Assembly (NCBI GenBank): GCA_020634755.1
Contig: JACKBC010000040.1
Location: 1-64,000, forward strand
Length of the DNA stretch: 64,000 nt
Reading direction: 5' to 3'
Origin: Caldilineaceae bacterium
Lineage (GTDB): Bacteria > Chloroflexota > Anaerolineae > Caldilineales > Caldilineaceae
Position numbers and translations under genes: made by a program. Shown here one piece after another: positions 40,989 through 49,432 of this stretch (positions are counted from its first letter, which is position 1; the number at the start of each line of letters is the position of its first letter). The notes beneath the pieces were generated by a model. The model was not told where the DNA came from. It saw only the letters and a program-made list of their open reading frames with translations, and ran no database searches.

Positions 40989-41960
40989 CTACACGTACTC
41001 GGCAAACCAGGCCAGCGCATCCGTCCAGGCTTGCGTGGCTTGTTCTTCCACATAGCGTTCGCCGGTGTCGTTGTGGAAGGCATGGTTGACGCCTGGATAA
41101 ATGTTGATCTGATAATTGGCGCCGGCCGCATCCAGCGCCGCTTCCAGGTCGGGTATGCCGGCGCCGATGCGTTCATCCAGTTCAGCATAGACGCCCAGCA
41201 CGGCGGCCTTGATATTGGGTACCTGGCTCAAATCCGGCGCCGGGCCGTAGAAGGGCACGGCCGCTTTGAGCGTAGGCAGCGCCGTGGCCACGCGCCAGGT
41301 AATGCCGCCGCCAAAGCAGAAGCCAATCATGCCCAGCCGCTCACCATCTACAAAGTCAAGCGTTTGCAGATAATCTGCCGCCGCCAGGAAATCGCTGACG
41401 TGGCGATCGGCGCCCGCATCGGTCAGCAGCGCCGGCACCTCGTCGCGATCGTGGGTCGATGTGCCGCCCTCGCGCGAGAGCAAATCTAGCGCCAGCGCCA
41501 CGTAGCCATTCTTGGCAAAGCGCCGCGCCACATCGGCAATGTGCGGATTGAGACCGCGATTTTCATGGCAAACCATAATGGCCGGATAGATCCCATCCGC
41601 CGCCGGTCGCGCTTGATAGGCCATGATTTCGTCGCTGCCGTTCATAAAGGTGACCATGCCTGAGATCACATCTGGATCACCCTCGGGCACGCTCAGCGGG
41701 CTTTGGGCGCCCTCCACGGGCATGAGGCCATTGGCGGCTTCTTCTTCAGCCGGTGGCGTAGGTGTGGGCATGGCTTCGGTGGCGGCAGGAACTTCGAGCG
41801 GAGCGCAGCCCACCGCCGTCATGGCCGTGGCCGCTGCCGCCATGCTGCCGGTCAAAAATGCCACCCGGCGAATAAAGGTACGGCGGCTGATCTCGCCTCC
41901 ACGATAATCATCATAGAACTCTTCGATCAAATACTTGCGGAAGGTTTGAATTTCTTTCAT
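40989..41960 (-). CDS. Dienelactone-hydrolase-family protein, exported
   Basis: A 323-residue alpha/beta hydrolase. Catalytic Cys is in G-F-C-F-G-G-G, Asp in E-L-D-E-R-I-G and His in G-V-N-H-A-F-H-N. The Glu of dienelactone hydrolase is in C-H-E-N-R-G. Residues 25-52 form a Tat-like signal (S-R-R-T-F-I-R-R) ending in a V-G-C lipobox-like site, and a Pro/Thr/Glu-rich linker follows. So it should act outside the membrane. AAAAGGAG precedes ATG 41960. The substrate is not known. Confidence 0.88.
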   Translation of the reverse strand: MKEIQTFRKYLIEEFYDDYRGGEISRRTFIRRVAFLTGSMAAAATAMTAVGCAPLEVPAATEAMPTPTPPAEEEAANGLMPVEGAQSPLSVPEGDPDVISGMVTFMNGSDEIMAYQARPAADGIYPAIMVCHENRGLNPHIADVARRFAKNGYVALALDLLSREGGTSTHDRDEVPALLTDAGADRHVSDFLAAADYLQTLDFVDGERLGMIGFCFGGGITWRVATALPTLKAAVPFYGPAPDLSQVPNIKAAVLGVYAELDERIGAGIPDLEAALDAAGANYQINIYPGVNHAFHNDTGERYVEEQATQAWTDALAWFAEYV

Positions 41961-42056
41961 GATGGTCTCCTTTTGCGCGCAGATCGTTGATATTGTCGAT
42001 GGGAGCAGGGATTAAGGAGACGGGGGATTAGAGAGACGTGGACTCGCCCACCCCTG

Positions 42057-42162
42057 CTTACTCCTTACTCCCTACTCCCTACTCCTTACTCCCTACTCCT
42101 TACTCCCTACTCCCTACTCCTTACTCCCTACCTCTTACTCCCTACCTCTTACTCCCTACTCC
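42057..42162. repeat. CT-rich minisatellite (about 15 units of TACTCCY)
   Basis: A tandem array of seven-base units TTACTCC, CTACTCC and CTACCTC. A matching purine-rich arm lies at 41999-42035, so the region can fold. The array reaches into the 3' end of the next gene and supplies its TAG stop codon (42156-42158). Confidence 0.85.
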
Positions 42163-43550
42163 CCCTTCACATACCGGTCAAAAAACGCCACCGAGCGAGC
42201 AGCCGCCGTATTAAAGTTGGCGGAGATGTTGTGATTGTCGCCGGGATACTCGTAATATTCGACCACACCGCCCACGGCCTGGATTTCATCGCGCAGAAAC
42301 TGCGAAAGCTCCAGGGGAACGCTCTCATCCTGCGTGCCGTGATGGAGCTGAATCGGGCCAGAGAGATCGGCCACGTAAGTATTGGGCGAGATGGATGCCC
42401 AAAACTGTGGATTTTCTTCTGGCGCGCCAAATTGCTCGGTCAGCTCCTCGCGCCAACGCCGCGCGCGATTTGTTGTTGTTGTGTCTGGCGGCGTGCTGTT
42501 GTTGCGGCGGCGCCAGTGTGCCAACAGGTCCGGGTATGACGCCACCACACCCGCCCAAATGACGCCCGCCTTGATATCTTGGGTCACCACCATGGCGCGC
42601 AGCGTCACCTGGCCGCCCATGGAATGCCCCCACATGCCAATGCGATTGGGGTCGGCGGCGGCATAGCGCTTGATCGAAGAGACGGCGTTGAGCACGTCCA
42701 CTGTATAAGCGGGCGTGCCGTAACCGCCGCTGGCGTCACCTTCGGAAAAGCCGTGGCCGCGATAATCCGAGCGGAAGACAATGTAGCCGTTGCGGGCAAA
42801 GGCATCCACATAAGCTACATAGCGCTCCGTGGTGCGATAAACTTCGGGGGGAATATAGCCGTGGTTGAAGACTACGACCGGCCAGCCGGTGGCCGGTCTT
42901 TCGCCATTGGGCACGGTTAGCATGGCGTAGATCTTATTGCCTTCCGAAAGGTACGAGGCAATGTAGCGTTCATAGTTGACGCCGGGTTCCAACACCTGCT
43001 CGATCACAATATCGCTGCCCGGATAGCTTTCTTGGCGCATGCGCGCAATGGTCAGCGGATGCAGTTCGCCAGGGGCAAGCTGAACCAACGGTTCAGGTGT
43101 GGCTGTTGGCGTAAAAGACGCAGTCGTCGTGATCGCAGCGGCGGCTGCCGCAATGGAAGACGTCGCTGCACTCGTGGCGGCTGCACTATTAGATGACAAG
43201 GCAGAGGCTGATGTGGCAGAAGATGATGTGGCAGAGGATGATGTGGCCACAGTTTCATTTGCGGCGGGAATGCACAGCCGCCAGCCCACTTCCAGCACAT
43301 TGGGATTGTCAATGCTGGCGTAGGTGGCATCTGTACCGGCCTTGGCATTGGTGGCCGCCACAATGCGCGCATAGGCAATTTGGTTGTCCAGATATTCGCC
43401 CGCAATGGTGGAAAGCGTATCGCCCGGCTGCACAATCACGCTGTTGGCGCATTCCTGCACGGCCGTCTGCGCCTGCACCAAATTTACCGGCAGCAGCGTC
43501 AACAGCAAGCTGCACAGGCAGAGAAAAGAAATGCGTTGTGTCTGTTTCAT
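42156..43550 (-). CDS. Secreted LysM-alpha/beta hydrolase
   Basis: A 464-residue secreted protein. Order: Sec signal peptide (residues 1-28, ending V-Q-A-Q), LysM domain (about 35-95, V-I-V-Q-P-G-D-T-L-S-T-I-A), a low-complexity Ser/Ala/Thr linker (about 98-150), then an S9-like alpha/beta hydrolase. Its nucleophile is in G-H-S-M-G-G, the Asp in G-T-Q-D-E-S-V and the His in G-D-N-H-N. LysM should hold it to peptidoglycan or another glycan. The last residues and stop are formed by the minisatellite, so the C-terminus may vary between strains. Confidence 0.88.
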   Translation of the reverse strand: MKQTQRISFLCLCSLLLTLLPVNLVQAQTAVQECANSVIVQPGDTLSTIAGEYLDNQIAYARIVAATNAKAGTDATYASIDNPNVLEVGWRLCIPAANETVATSSSATSSSATSASALSSNSAAATSAATSSIAAAAAAITTTASFTPTATPEPLVQLAPGELHPLTIARMRQESYPGSDIVIEQVLEPGVNYERYIASYLSEGNKIYAMLTVPNGERPATGWPVVVFNHGYIPPEVYRTTERYVAYVDAFARNGYIVFRSDYRGHGFSEGDASGGYGTPAYTVDVLNAVSSIKRYAAADPNRIGMWGHSMGGQVTLRAMVVTQDIKAGVIWAGVVASYPDLLAHWRRRNNSTPPDTTTTNRARRWREELTEQFGAPEENPQFWASISPNTYVADLSGPIQLHHGTQDESVPLELSQFLRDEIQAVGGVVEYYEYPGDNHNISANFNTAAARSVAFFDRYVKGE

Positions 43551-43848
43551 ATTACTTTTTCCAGGAAAGGAAATAGAGAAATAAAGAATAGAGTTGGAGT
43601 TGGATCGCCTCTATCGCTTTACGCTCTATTGCTTACTCCACGACTATTTTGCTCGAGCCGTAAACTCAAGATTCAGCGGCGCTGTTTCGGTGTTCTATAT
43701 CTCAAAACGATTGTGAATATGGGTGTGGGGTGAGAGGAAGATTAACTACAGATGAATGTGCAGCTGTACAGTGGGGACCACAGGTGGAGAGGCGCTGTGA
43801 TGGTATTGCCTATTGCCAGGTTCAGATGACCTTCCGTGCACTAGCGTT

Positions 43849-44135
43849 GATGAACATTTATAAATTGGTTCGGTAATTAATGCCACAGCCACATTCTGAA
43901 GCCTGCGTCTGCTAGCGGAAGCCCGCTCAAGCAGGCTGTAAAGAGAGTGCGCTTTAGCGTACTTTGGCTGCCAGGCGCTGGTTTATGGATATTAACGAAA
44001 TAATCCGGTAAACGCCTGTGGCTAAAGCGCCCAGGCTGATAGAGGAAGCTGCGCTAAAGCGCACTCTGGTTTAGCCCGCTTTAGCGGGGCTTCTCTTATC
44101 AGCCCCAGGGCTTCAGGCTTCAGCCTGGGGGCGTG
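43849..44135. repeat. Dispersed palindromic repeat, family E, copy 2 with extra hairpins
   Basis: Bases 43849-43985 are the reverse complement of 15889-16040, but with only one CAGGCTTCCGCTAGCAGACG unit. Further hairpins follow to 44135 (GCGCTAAAGCGC, GCCCGCTTTAGCGGGGC, CAGGCTTCAGCCTG). Bases 43551-43848 and 44136-44280 show no gene. Confidence 0.75.
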
Positions 44136-44280
44136 GTTTACCGAATTTAATTAGTAACCTTCATCAACCAGGGCTGTCGTTTACCTTAGACCGGTTTCAA
44201 GAGCTGAATATGCAAATGTCACCTAACCAGAAAGCAATAAGCAATACCCGAGAGGATTAGCTGATTGTTCCCGAAAATGT

Positions 44281-44646
44281 CTATGATTTTTGGAGTGTGG
44301 AAGAGCGGCGCTTAAAACTTGCTGAGACGAGCGTGACAATACCAATTACCAACGCCATGGGAATAAGGGTTTGGCCAAAGGCAAACAAGCTGCGCTCGCT
44401 CAATGGTTGCGCGCCGCGCCCGTGCTCACCGCGTTCTCGGCCGCCTTCTGGGCGGCCAACGGTTTCGCCTTCTTGCGCAGGCAAATTCGCCGCGCCATTG
44501 TTTGTTGAATTTTGTGTGCGAAATTCAGGTGGGCGTCGGCCATCAAAGCCGGTGAAGCTGGGGGAAGATTGCCCAAAGCTATATGCAACGGCAACCACCC
44601 CAAGCGAGACAAGACAAATAATTACGATTTGCATTACGGTTTTCAT
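44281..44646 (-). CDS. Small two-helix membrane protein, unknown
   Basis: A 121-residue protein. An N-terminal hydrophobic segment (I-V-I-I-C-L-V-S-L-G-V-V-A-V-A) and a C-terminal one (L-I-P-M-A-L-V-I-G-I-V-T-L-V) enclose a polar Gly/Arg/Glu-rich loop. No known domain is recognised. The start overlaps the stop of the upstream DUF4405 gene as ATGA, so the two are coupled and probably act together in the membrane. Confidence 0.7.
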   Translation of the reverse strand: MKTVMQIVIICLVSLGVVAVAYSFGQSSPSFTGFDGRRPPEFRTQNSTNNGAANLPAQEGETVGRPEGGRERGEHGRGAQPLSERSLFAFGQTLIPMALVIGIVTLVSASFKRRSSTLQKS

Positions 44647-45173
44647 GCTGATTTCTCCGTCAGCGGTTGTTTGCGCCCCAGGATGGGCTGTACCATATAG
44701 CGCTTAACGCTATTGGCGATCCATTTCCAGTTGAGCGCCAAATGCAAGGCCGATAGCCAGATTGCCCAATCGGCCGTCATGTGGTGCAACCCGCGCCAAA
44801 AGGGCGCCCGCCCCATGCTGAGCCCCAACTGCGGCAACGCTGCTTCTGAAATCCAAATGCCGCTGGCAATGAGCAACACAATATCCACATAAAGCAGCAG
44901 ATCGACGGCGTATTTGAGCCGGTTGTTGGCCGGCAACTTTTTGAAGAAGCGCTGCGTAATCGCGCTGATCCAATCCCAGTGCAGAATCAGATGATAAACA
45001 AACACGATAATCAGGCCGATGCCCAGCCACTCGTGGATGGGAATACCCGTAAAGGGAACGTTCATATCCACCACAAAGGCCATAAACAGAAGAATGTCGA
45101 TCCAAAAATTCTTCAAAGTTGCGCTCAGCCGGAATGACGGCCGCTGTGGCGCGCTCACAACTGCACTGCTCAT
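44643..45173 (-). CDS. DUF4405 / cytochrome-b-like membrane protein
   Basis: A 176-residue protein with four membrane segments. His residues lie in G-I-P-I-H-E-W-L-G, Y-H-L-I-L-H-W-D-W, G-L-H-H-M-T-A-D-W and A-L-H-L-A-L-N-W-K-W, the positions expected for a heme- or metal-binding DUF4405 (cytochrome b561-like) fold. ATG 45173 follows GAGGAG; an upstream TTG is not needed. The likely role is electron transfer or sensing in the membrane; the partner is unknown apart from the small protein downstream. Confidence 0.8.
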   Translation of the reverse strand: MSSAVVSAPQRPSFRLSATLKNFWIDILLFMAFVVDMNVPFTGIPIHEWLGIGLIIVFVYHLILHWDWISAITQRFFKKLPANNRLKYAVDLLLYVDIVLLIASGIWISEAALPQLGLSMGRAPFWRGLHHMTADWAIWLSALHLALNWKWIANSVKRYMVQPILGRKQPLTEKSA

Positions 45174-45316
45174 GTACGAACTCCTCAATTATTTTGTGCC
45201 TGCACGATTGATGTTCGGTCCAGAGGAAACAATGTTCAGGAAACAATGGCTGGAAAATATAACCAGCACATTGTGACACAGAATTGTTTAGAAAATGTGA
45301 AGATATTGTGGCTATT

Positions 45317-46240
45317 TTAACGCGCAAAGGCGCGCCAGGGGTTGGTTTGGGTGAGCTGGTGGATGATCGCTTGGTCCACGCCGCTGGTCGCCAGCTTTGG
45401 CAGGAAGTGCTCTACCAAATAGGTGTAGGGTTTGGGGATGCCGCCGCCCGGTTGGGAGGGGTCGAACCAGCCGCGGTCGTGGCTCAACAGCAGTTGCGCG
45501 CCAAAACCGGCATCCAGCAGCCGGTGGATGCGTTCGATGAAAAAGTCATCGTTGTAAGCGTCCTGGTTGCCAATAAAGTCATACTCAATCCAGGCGCCGC
45601 GGCGCGCGGCCGCCAAATGCAGCGCAAAATCGGGCTCAACTTGGGTATGAATCCAGATAAAGCGACTGGCGCTGTAGCCCGCGGCCTCCAGCACCTCCAG
45701 CTGGTGCAGCGCCACTTTGCCGCGAATGGTGTGGCTGCCGATGACGGCGCCGGTGGCGCGGCCCGCTTGTGCCGCGGCCCGCAATATCTTCTCTTCCGTT
45801 GGCGTCATGCCATCATCGCTGGCGCTCAGCTTGATCCAGGCTGCTTGTACGCCGCTCTCTTCAATTTCGCCGGTCAACTCGCCGAGCATCCAATCGCGGA
45901 TTTCGTCTTCATCCGCCGCGTGCGCCCATTGCGGCACCCACGGTTCATGATAGATGCCGGTGGGCACAACTACCGGCAAATTGGTGGCTTCCGAAACGGC
46001 GCGGTCAATATCGGCCCGGCGACCCACCGAAGCGGGTGTACACTCCACCAACGCGGTAACGCCCTGCGCCTTGATCTTCTCGATCTCTGGCGCCATGAGG
46101 GCAATCACATCATCGGCCTTGGCGCGCCGATAGCTCTCGGCCTCAATGGGGCCAAGGTCTACAAAAATATGCTCATGGGGCAGAATCAAGCCCAGCTGAT
46201 CCTGCGTGCGTGGGCCAAGGGTAGTAATCAGCGTCGCCAT
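45317..46240 (-). CDS. Phosphotriesterase-family metal hydrolase
   Basis: A 307-residue amidohydrolase-superfamily protein of the PTE/PHP group. Metal ligands: L-P-H-E-H (two His), the carbamylated Lys region A-W-I-K-L-S, G-S-H-T, I-H-T-Q and the final Asp in L-S-H-D-R-G-W. Members include lactonases and esterases as well as phosphotriesterases; the context gives no clear substrate. TACAAT preceded by TG (46249-46254, minus strand) is an extended -10 so close to ATG 46240 that the mRNA may be nearly leaderless. Confidence 0.85.
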   Translation of the reverse strand: MATLITTLGPRTQDQLGLILPHEHIFVDLGPIEAESYRRAKADDVIALMAPEIEKIKAQGVTALVECTPASVGRRADIDRAVSEATNLPVVVPTGIYHEPWVPQWAHAADEDEIRDWMLGELTGEIEESGVQAAWIKLSASDDGMTPTEEKILRAAAQAGRATGAVIGSHTIRGKVALHQLEVLEAAGYSASRFIWIHTQVEPDFALHLAAARRGAWIEYDFIGNQDAYNDDFFIERIHRLLDAGFGAQLLLSHDRGWFDPSQPGGGIPKPYTYLVEHFLPKLATSGVDQAIIHQLTQTNPWRAFAR

Positions 46241-46377
46241 AGCATAGATTGTAGCACAGGAGGAGAAACGCAGCTATTCTGTACCGGGCGTACTCGAGAT
46301 TGCATTGGTCACCGTATTATTGACTATTACCGAAACGGTGAAATATGAGGCAGCGCGTGTATGTGGCCTGTGGAATT

Positions 46378-46424
46378 TTGACAAGATTAGGCTGGCACAC
46401 TAAGATAGCCATATAAATGGCTAT
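46378..46424 (+). promoter_or_regulatory. Promoter with overlapping operator for the Phd/PIN module
   Basis: TTGACA (46378-46383), 17-base spacer, TAAGAT (46401-46406). A palindrome with ATAGCCAT at 46405-46412 and ATGGCTAT at 46417-46424 overlaps the -10 and the predicted start (about 46413). Binding of the Phd-type antitoxin here would give autorepression (inferred). Confidence 0.7.
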
Positions 46425-46447
46425 ATGATATTATGGAGAAGCAAAGT

Positions 46448-46726
46448 ATGCAGAGCTATTCGATTGCAGAAGCGCGCAACAAATTCACCGCCATTGTGCA
46501 TGCCGTTGAAACAACAGCGGCTATTGAATTGACGCGGCGCGGCGAGCCAGTGGCTGTATTGATATCGATTGATGAGTATAAGCGCATGAAGGAAGGACAA
46601 AAAGAATTTTGGTCGGCGTATGTAGACTTTCGTCAAAAATTTAATTTGCAGACACTGGCAATCGACCCAGACGAAATTTATACTGATGCGCGGAATGTGC
46701 TAGTGAATCCAGAATTTGAGTGGTGA
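46448..46726 (+). CDS. Phd/YefM-family antitoxin
   Basis: A 92-residue protein. The N-terminal Phd fold is clear: Y-S-I-A-E-A-R-N-K-F-T-A-I-V, then A-A-I-E-L-T-R-R-G-E-P-V-A-V-L-I-S. It should bind operator DNA through this part and the toxin through its C-terminal tail. ATG 46448 has GGAG eight bases upstream; ATG 46433 overlaps that site. Its stop overlaps the toxin ATG by one base. Confidence 0.88.
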   Translation: MQSYSIAEARNKFTAIVHAVETTAAIELTRRGEPVAVLISIDEYKRMKEGQKEFWSAYVDFRQKFNLQTLAIDPDEIYTDARNVLVNPEFEW

Positions 46727-47142
46727 TGACTCGATATCTTATTGATACAAATACGATCGCAGAACCGATGCGTCCCCGACCGGATGTTCAGGTCATGGCT
46801 CATCTGGAAAGATATCAGGCGGAGTTGGCTATTGCGGCGGGTGTTTGGCACGAGTTATTATTCGGATGCTTGCGTTTGCCGCCTTCCCAAAAGAGGATGG
46901 CTATCGAGACATACCTGTATCAAGTTGTTGCGCCATCAATCCTGATACTGCCTTATGACGTACGGGCGGCAGAATGGTTCGCCCATGAACGGGCGCGATT
47001 AACCGCGGCTGGTAAAACCCCTTCCTATCCAGACGGACAAATTGCCGCTGTTGCCGCCGTGAATGGTCTAACGTTGGTTACAAGAAACACATCAGATTTT
47101 AGCGTGTTTGACGGCATAACGATCATGAAGTGGCACACATAA
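46726..47142 (+). CDS. VapC-like PIN-domain ribonuclease toxin
   Basis: A 138-residue PIN protein. Acidic residues are in Y-L-I-D-T-N-T-I-A-E, in W-H-E-L-L-F-G and in P-Y-P-D-G-Q-I-A-A-V-A, followed by T-R-N-T-S-D-F. PIN toxins cleave tRNA or rRNA. The start overlaps the antitoxin stop (TGATG). This pair is intact, unlike the decayed PIN pair at 1846. Confidence 0.88.
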   Translation: MTRYLIDTNTIAEPMRPRPDVQVMAHLERYQAELAIAAGVWHELLFGCLRLPPSQKRMAIETYLYQVVAPSILILPYDVRAAEWFAHERARLTAAGKTPSYPDGQIAAVAAVNGLTLVTRNTSDFSVFDGITIMKWHT

Positions 47143-47238
47143 TTGCGCCTACACAAAAGTCGACATAGTGGAGCTCACGCCACCGTAAAATGTGCTCTGA
47201 CCTCGCTAGTTGATTCAACACGGCTACAAACAACTGCA

Positions 47239-49428
47239 TCAATCTGTAACCTGCACGACGCCGCATTCAACCTGCTCCAATACATGGCCAGCTGATGCAT
47301 CTACTGTGCCGACGACCACGGTATACTCACCCGCCGGTGTCTGTGGATTCAAATTGATGTCCAACTCATCGCGCATAAATTGTCCGGCTGGCCAACTGCT
47401 GGGGGGAAAGCGTTCCAACGCACCGTTTGCCCGCGGCAGCATATCTCCCCACACGCCTGCGTCATTGCGCACCTGTGCGGAAACCGAATAATCGGCGGCA
47501 ATTGCGCCCGTGGCCTGCCACCAGAGCCGCACATGGACCCAGCCACTGGGTGGATGGAGCTGCTGATCGGTGGCGCTGACCCGCGGCGTCGTCACTTCGC
47601 AAGCGGCCAGCGTCAAGCCCGGCGCCAGTTCGGCATTGGGGCGCGGAGCACCGTTCGCCAGCGGCGGCAGTTCATTGTAAATGCTTGTTAGGGCATAGCC
47701 GCTCAGCTTGACGCCGGCTGGAAACTGCTCGGTGATCAGCGGATAGTGGGCGTTGAGCCAGCCCTCCACCAGGTGCTCATCGTCGATGCCTTCCAAGTGG
47801 CTTTGCGTCAACCACAGCGTGGCCGCGCCCAGCTCTTTGGAAATGCCCAGCAGCGGCGGCGCAATGACGGTATCCACCTGTTCCGGCGTCAACGGTTCAC
47901 CAAACAGGCCGAACACGGGCAGTTTGGCCTGCGTGTAGCGCTGCTTCAAATACCAATCTACCGGCTGGTGCGTATAGCTAATGTGCGCTACCACCGCGCT
48001 GGCCACACTGCCCGATGCGCCCACGCCGGTCAGCCCTTGGCTCATCTGTTCATATTGCGCAATATAGGTCGTGGCCGCCCGCCAATTCTCGCGATACGCA
48101 TCCGGCGTCCACAAGCGCGGCAGCATAGCCGCCAGCATCATCACCACCGCCCCGCCGGCGAGCCAGCCCGCCGTTCGCCAGCGCGACCCAATCACCACCA
48201 CACCGCGGGCAATAGCCCACAACACAAAGGGCGCCATAAAGATCAGATAGCGCTCCTCCTTAAAAATCGAATGGCTGCGGCTCAACATGACGTTGGCAAC
48301 CAGCAGCGGCCCACCGATCCAAATCCCCAGCCACACTCTGTCCCGCCAGTCGCCTCTCTGCCTTACTCCCTTACTCTTCCCCTCCTCTACGCTCTTCCAT
48401 CCCACCAGCCCCATCACCAATAGCCCCACCAGCATCCACACAGCCACTTCCCCCACCCAATCCGGCCAGCGTTCGCGCCAGATGGTGAAAATTTTCAATA
48501 AGCGGCGGCTGTTGCCCCAAAAGTTGGCAAACGCCACTCCCGGCGTGCTCTCATCTGCATTGACGCTGAGCGCGTTGAGCGCCAGCGGTAGGAAGATAAG
48601 CGATGTGAGTGCAAGTGCCGCAACGCCTTCGGTGAAGCGGCCGAAGGGGGGAGGGGGGAAGGGGGAAAGCGCGCCAGTGCCCTCTGCTGTTTCGTGTGAG
48701 GAATAAAGTTTGTCGCGCCTCGTAAGCCGTAATTCGTGAACTTGTGCTGAACGATGTCGAAGCATCGCAAAGACGCACAGTGCCGTTAACCCCAAGCCGG
48801 CCGACGGCAGCATAAACGCGCTGAACAAATAGGTATAGAGCGCCAAATCCAGCGCCATCACCAAACCCAGCCACCAGAGCAGTCGCGGACGCAATGAGTC
48901 TGCCTGCCAGGCGCGCGCCAAAAAATAGGCCGCCCACACCACAAACGTAGTGGCGGGCTGAAACATGCGCAATTCCTGGCTGTACCAGACCAGCACCGGG
49001 CTGAGCGCGGTTAGCAGCGCGGCCAGCAAACCGGTGGTGCGTCCGCTGATTCGTGTAGCCAAAAGCAGCACGCCCACCACGGTCAGCACGCCCAGCAGAG
49101 AGCCCAACGCCCGCAGCGCGGCATCGTTCATGCCCAAGCCAAAGGGCGCGAGCAGATAGTGCCAGATTTTGAGCAGCGTGTAATAGACCGGCGGATGCTT
49201 CTCCTCCACCAAGCGAAAGGTGGTGGGCCACATGTAGTCAATACCTTCGGTAATGGCCCAGCGCAGGCTCACCGCTTCATCAAACCAAATGCTGTGATAA
49301 CCCAGTCGCCAGAAGCGCAAAAGCGCGGCAATGGCAATGATGACCAGCTCGGGGAGAGCAGGACGGAGAAGGCAACAGATAAAACGAACAGGAATAAAGC
49401 GATGGGACGATTGGGATGTGGCGTGCAT
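47239..49428 (-). CDS. Membrane glycosyltransferase, GT39/ArnT-like
   Basis: A 729-residue polytopic protein. The first loop carries S-I-W-F-D-E-A-V-S-L, the D-E motif of lipid-linked sugar transferases (PMT/ArnT type). About ten membrane segments follow, then an extracytoplasmic C-terminal domain of about 200 residues rich in beta strands. ATG 49428 lies four bases after the RecJ stop. Two loops look expanded by repeat DNA (near 48360-48400 and 48640-48775). The sugar and acceptor are unknown. Confidence 0.82.
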   Translation of the reverse strand: MHATSQSSHRFIPVRFICCLLRPALPELVIIAIAALLRFWRLGYHSIWFDEAVSLRWAITEGIDYMWPTTFRLVEEKHPPVYYTLLKIWHYLLAPFGLGMNDAALRALGSLLGVLTVVGVLLLATRISGRTTGLLAALLTALSPVLVWYSQELRMFQPATTFVVWAAYFLARAWQADSLRPRLLWWLGLVMALDLALYTYLFSAFMLPSAGLGLTALCVFAMLRHRSAQVHELRLTRRDKLYSSHETAEGTGALSPFPPPPFGRFTEGVAALALTSLIFLPLALNALSVNADESTPGVAFANFWGNSRRLLKIFTIWRERWPDWVGEVAVWMLVGLLVMGLVGWKSVEEGKSKGVRQRGDWRDRVWLGIWIGGPLLVANVMLSRSHSIFKEERYLIFMAPFVLWAIARGVVVIGSRWRTAGWLAGGAVVMMLAAMLPRLWTPDAYRENWRAATTYIAQYEQMSQGLTGVGASGSVASAVVAHISYTHQPVDWYLKQRYTQAKLPVFGLFGEPLTPEQVDTVIAPPLLGISKELGAATLWLTQSHLEGIDDEHLVEGWLNAHYPLITEQFPAGVKLSGYALTSIYNELPPLANGAPRPNAELAPGLTLAACEVTTPRVSATDQQLHPPSGWVHVRLWWQATGAIAADYSVSAQVRNDAGVWGDMLPRANGALERFPPSSWPAGQFMRDELDINLNPQTPAGEYTVVVGTVDASAGHVLEQVECGVVQVTD
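48355..48405. repeat. CT-rich repeat inside the glycosyltransferase gene
   Basis: TTACTCCCTTACTC and CCCCTCCTCTACGCTCTTCC resemble the minisatellite at 42057. In frame it encodes W-K-S-V-E-E-G-K-S-K-G-V-R-Q-R-G between two membrane segments. Confidence 0.55.
48630..48775. repeat. Repeat-derived loop inside the glycosyltransferase gene
   Basis: A G-run (GGGGGGAGGGGGGAAGGGGG) and a REP-like half (CTGAACGATGTCGAAGC) encode about 45 polar residues, H-E-L-R-L-T-R-R-D to F-P-P-P-P-F-G-R-F, between two hydrophobic segments where relatives need only a short loop. Confidence 0.5.
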
Positions 49429-49432
49429 GGAC

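Noticed and set aside
42057..42162. Possible CRISPR array (regular repeats)
   Set aside because: Units are seven bases with no spacers; it is a minisatellite. No cas gene is in the window.
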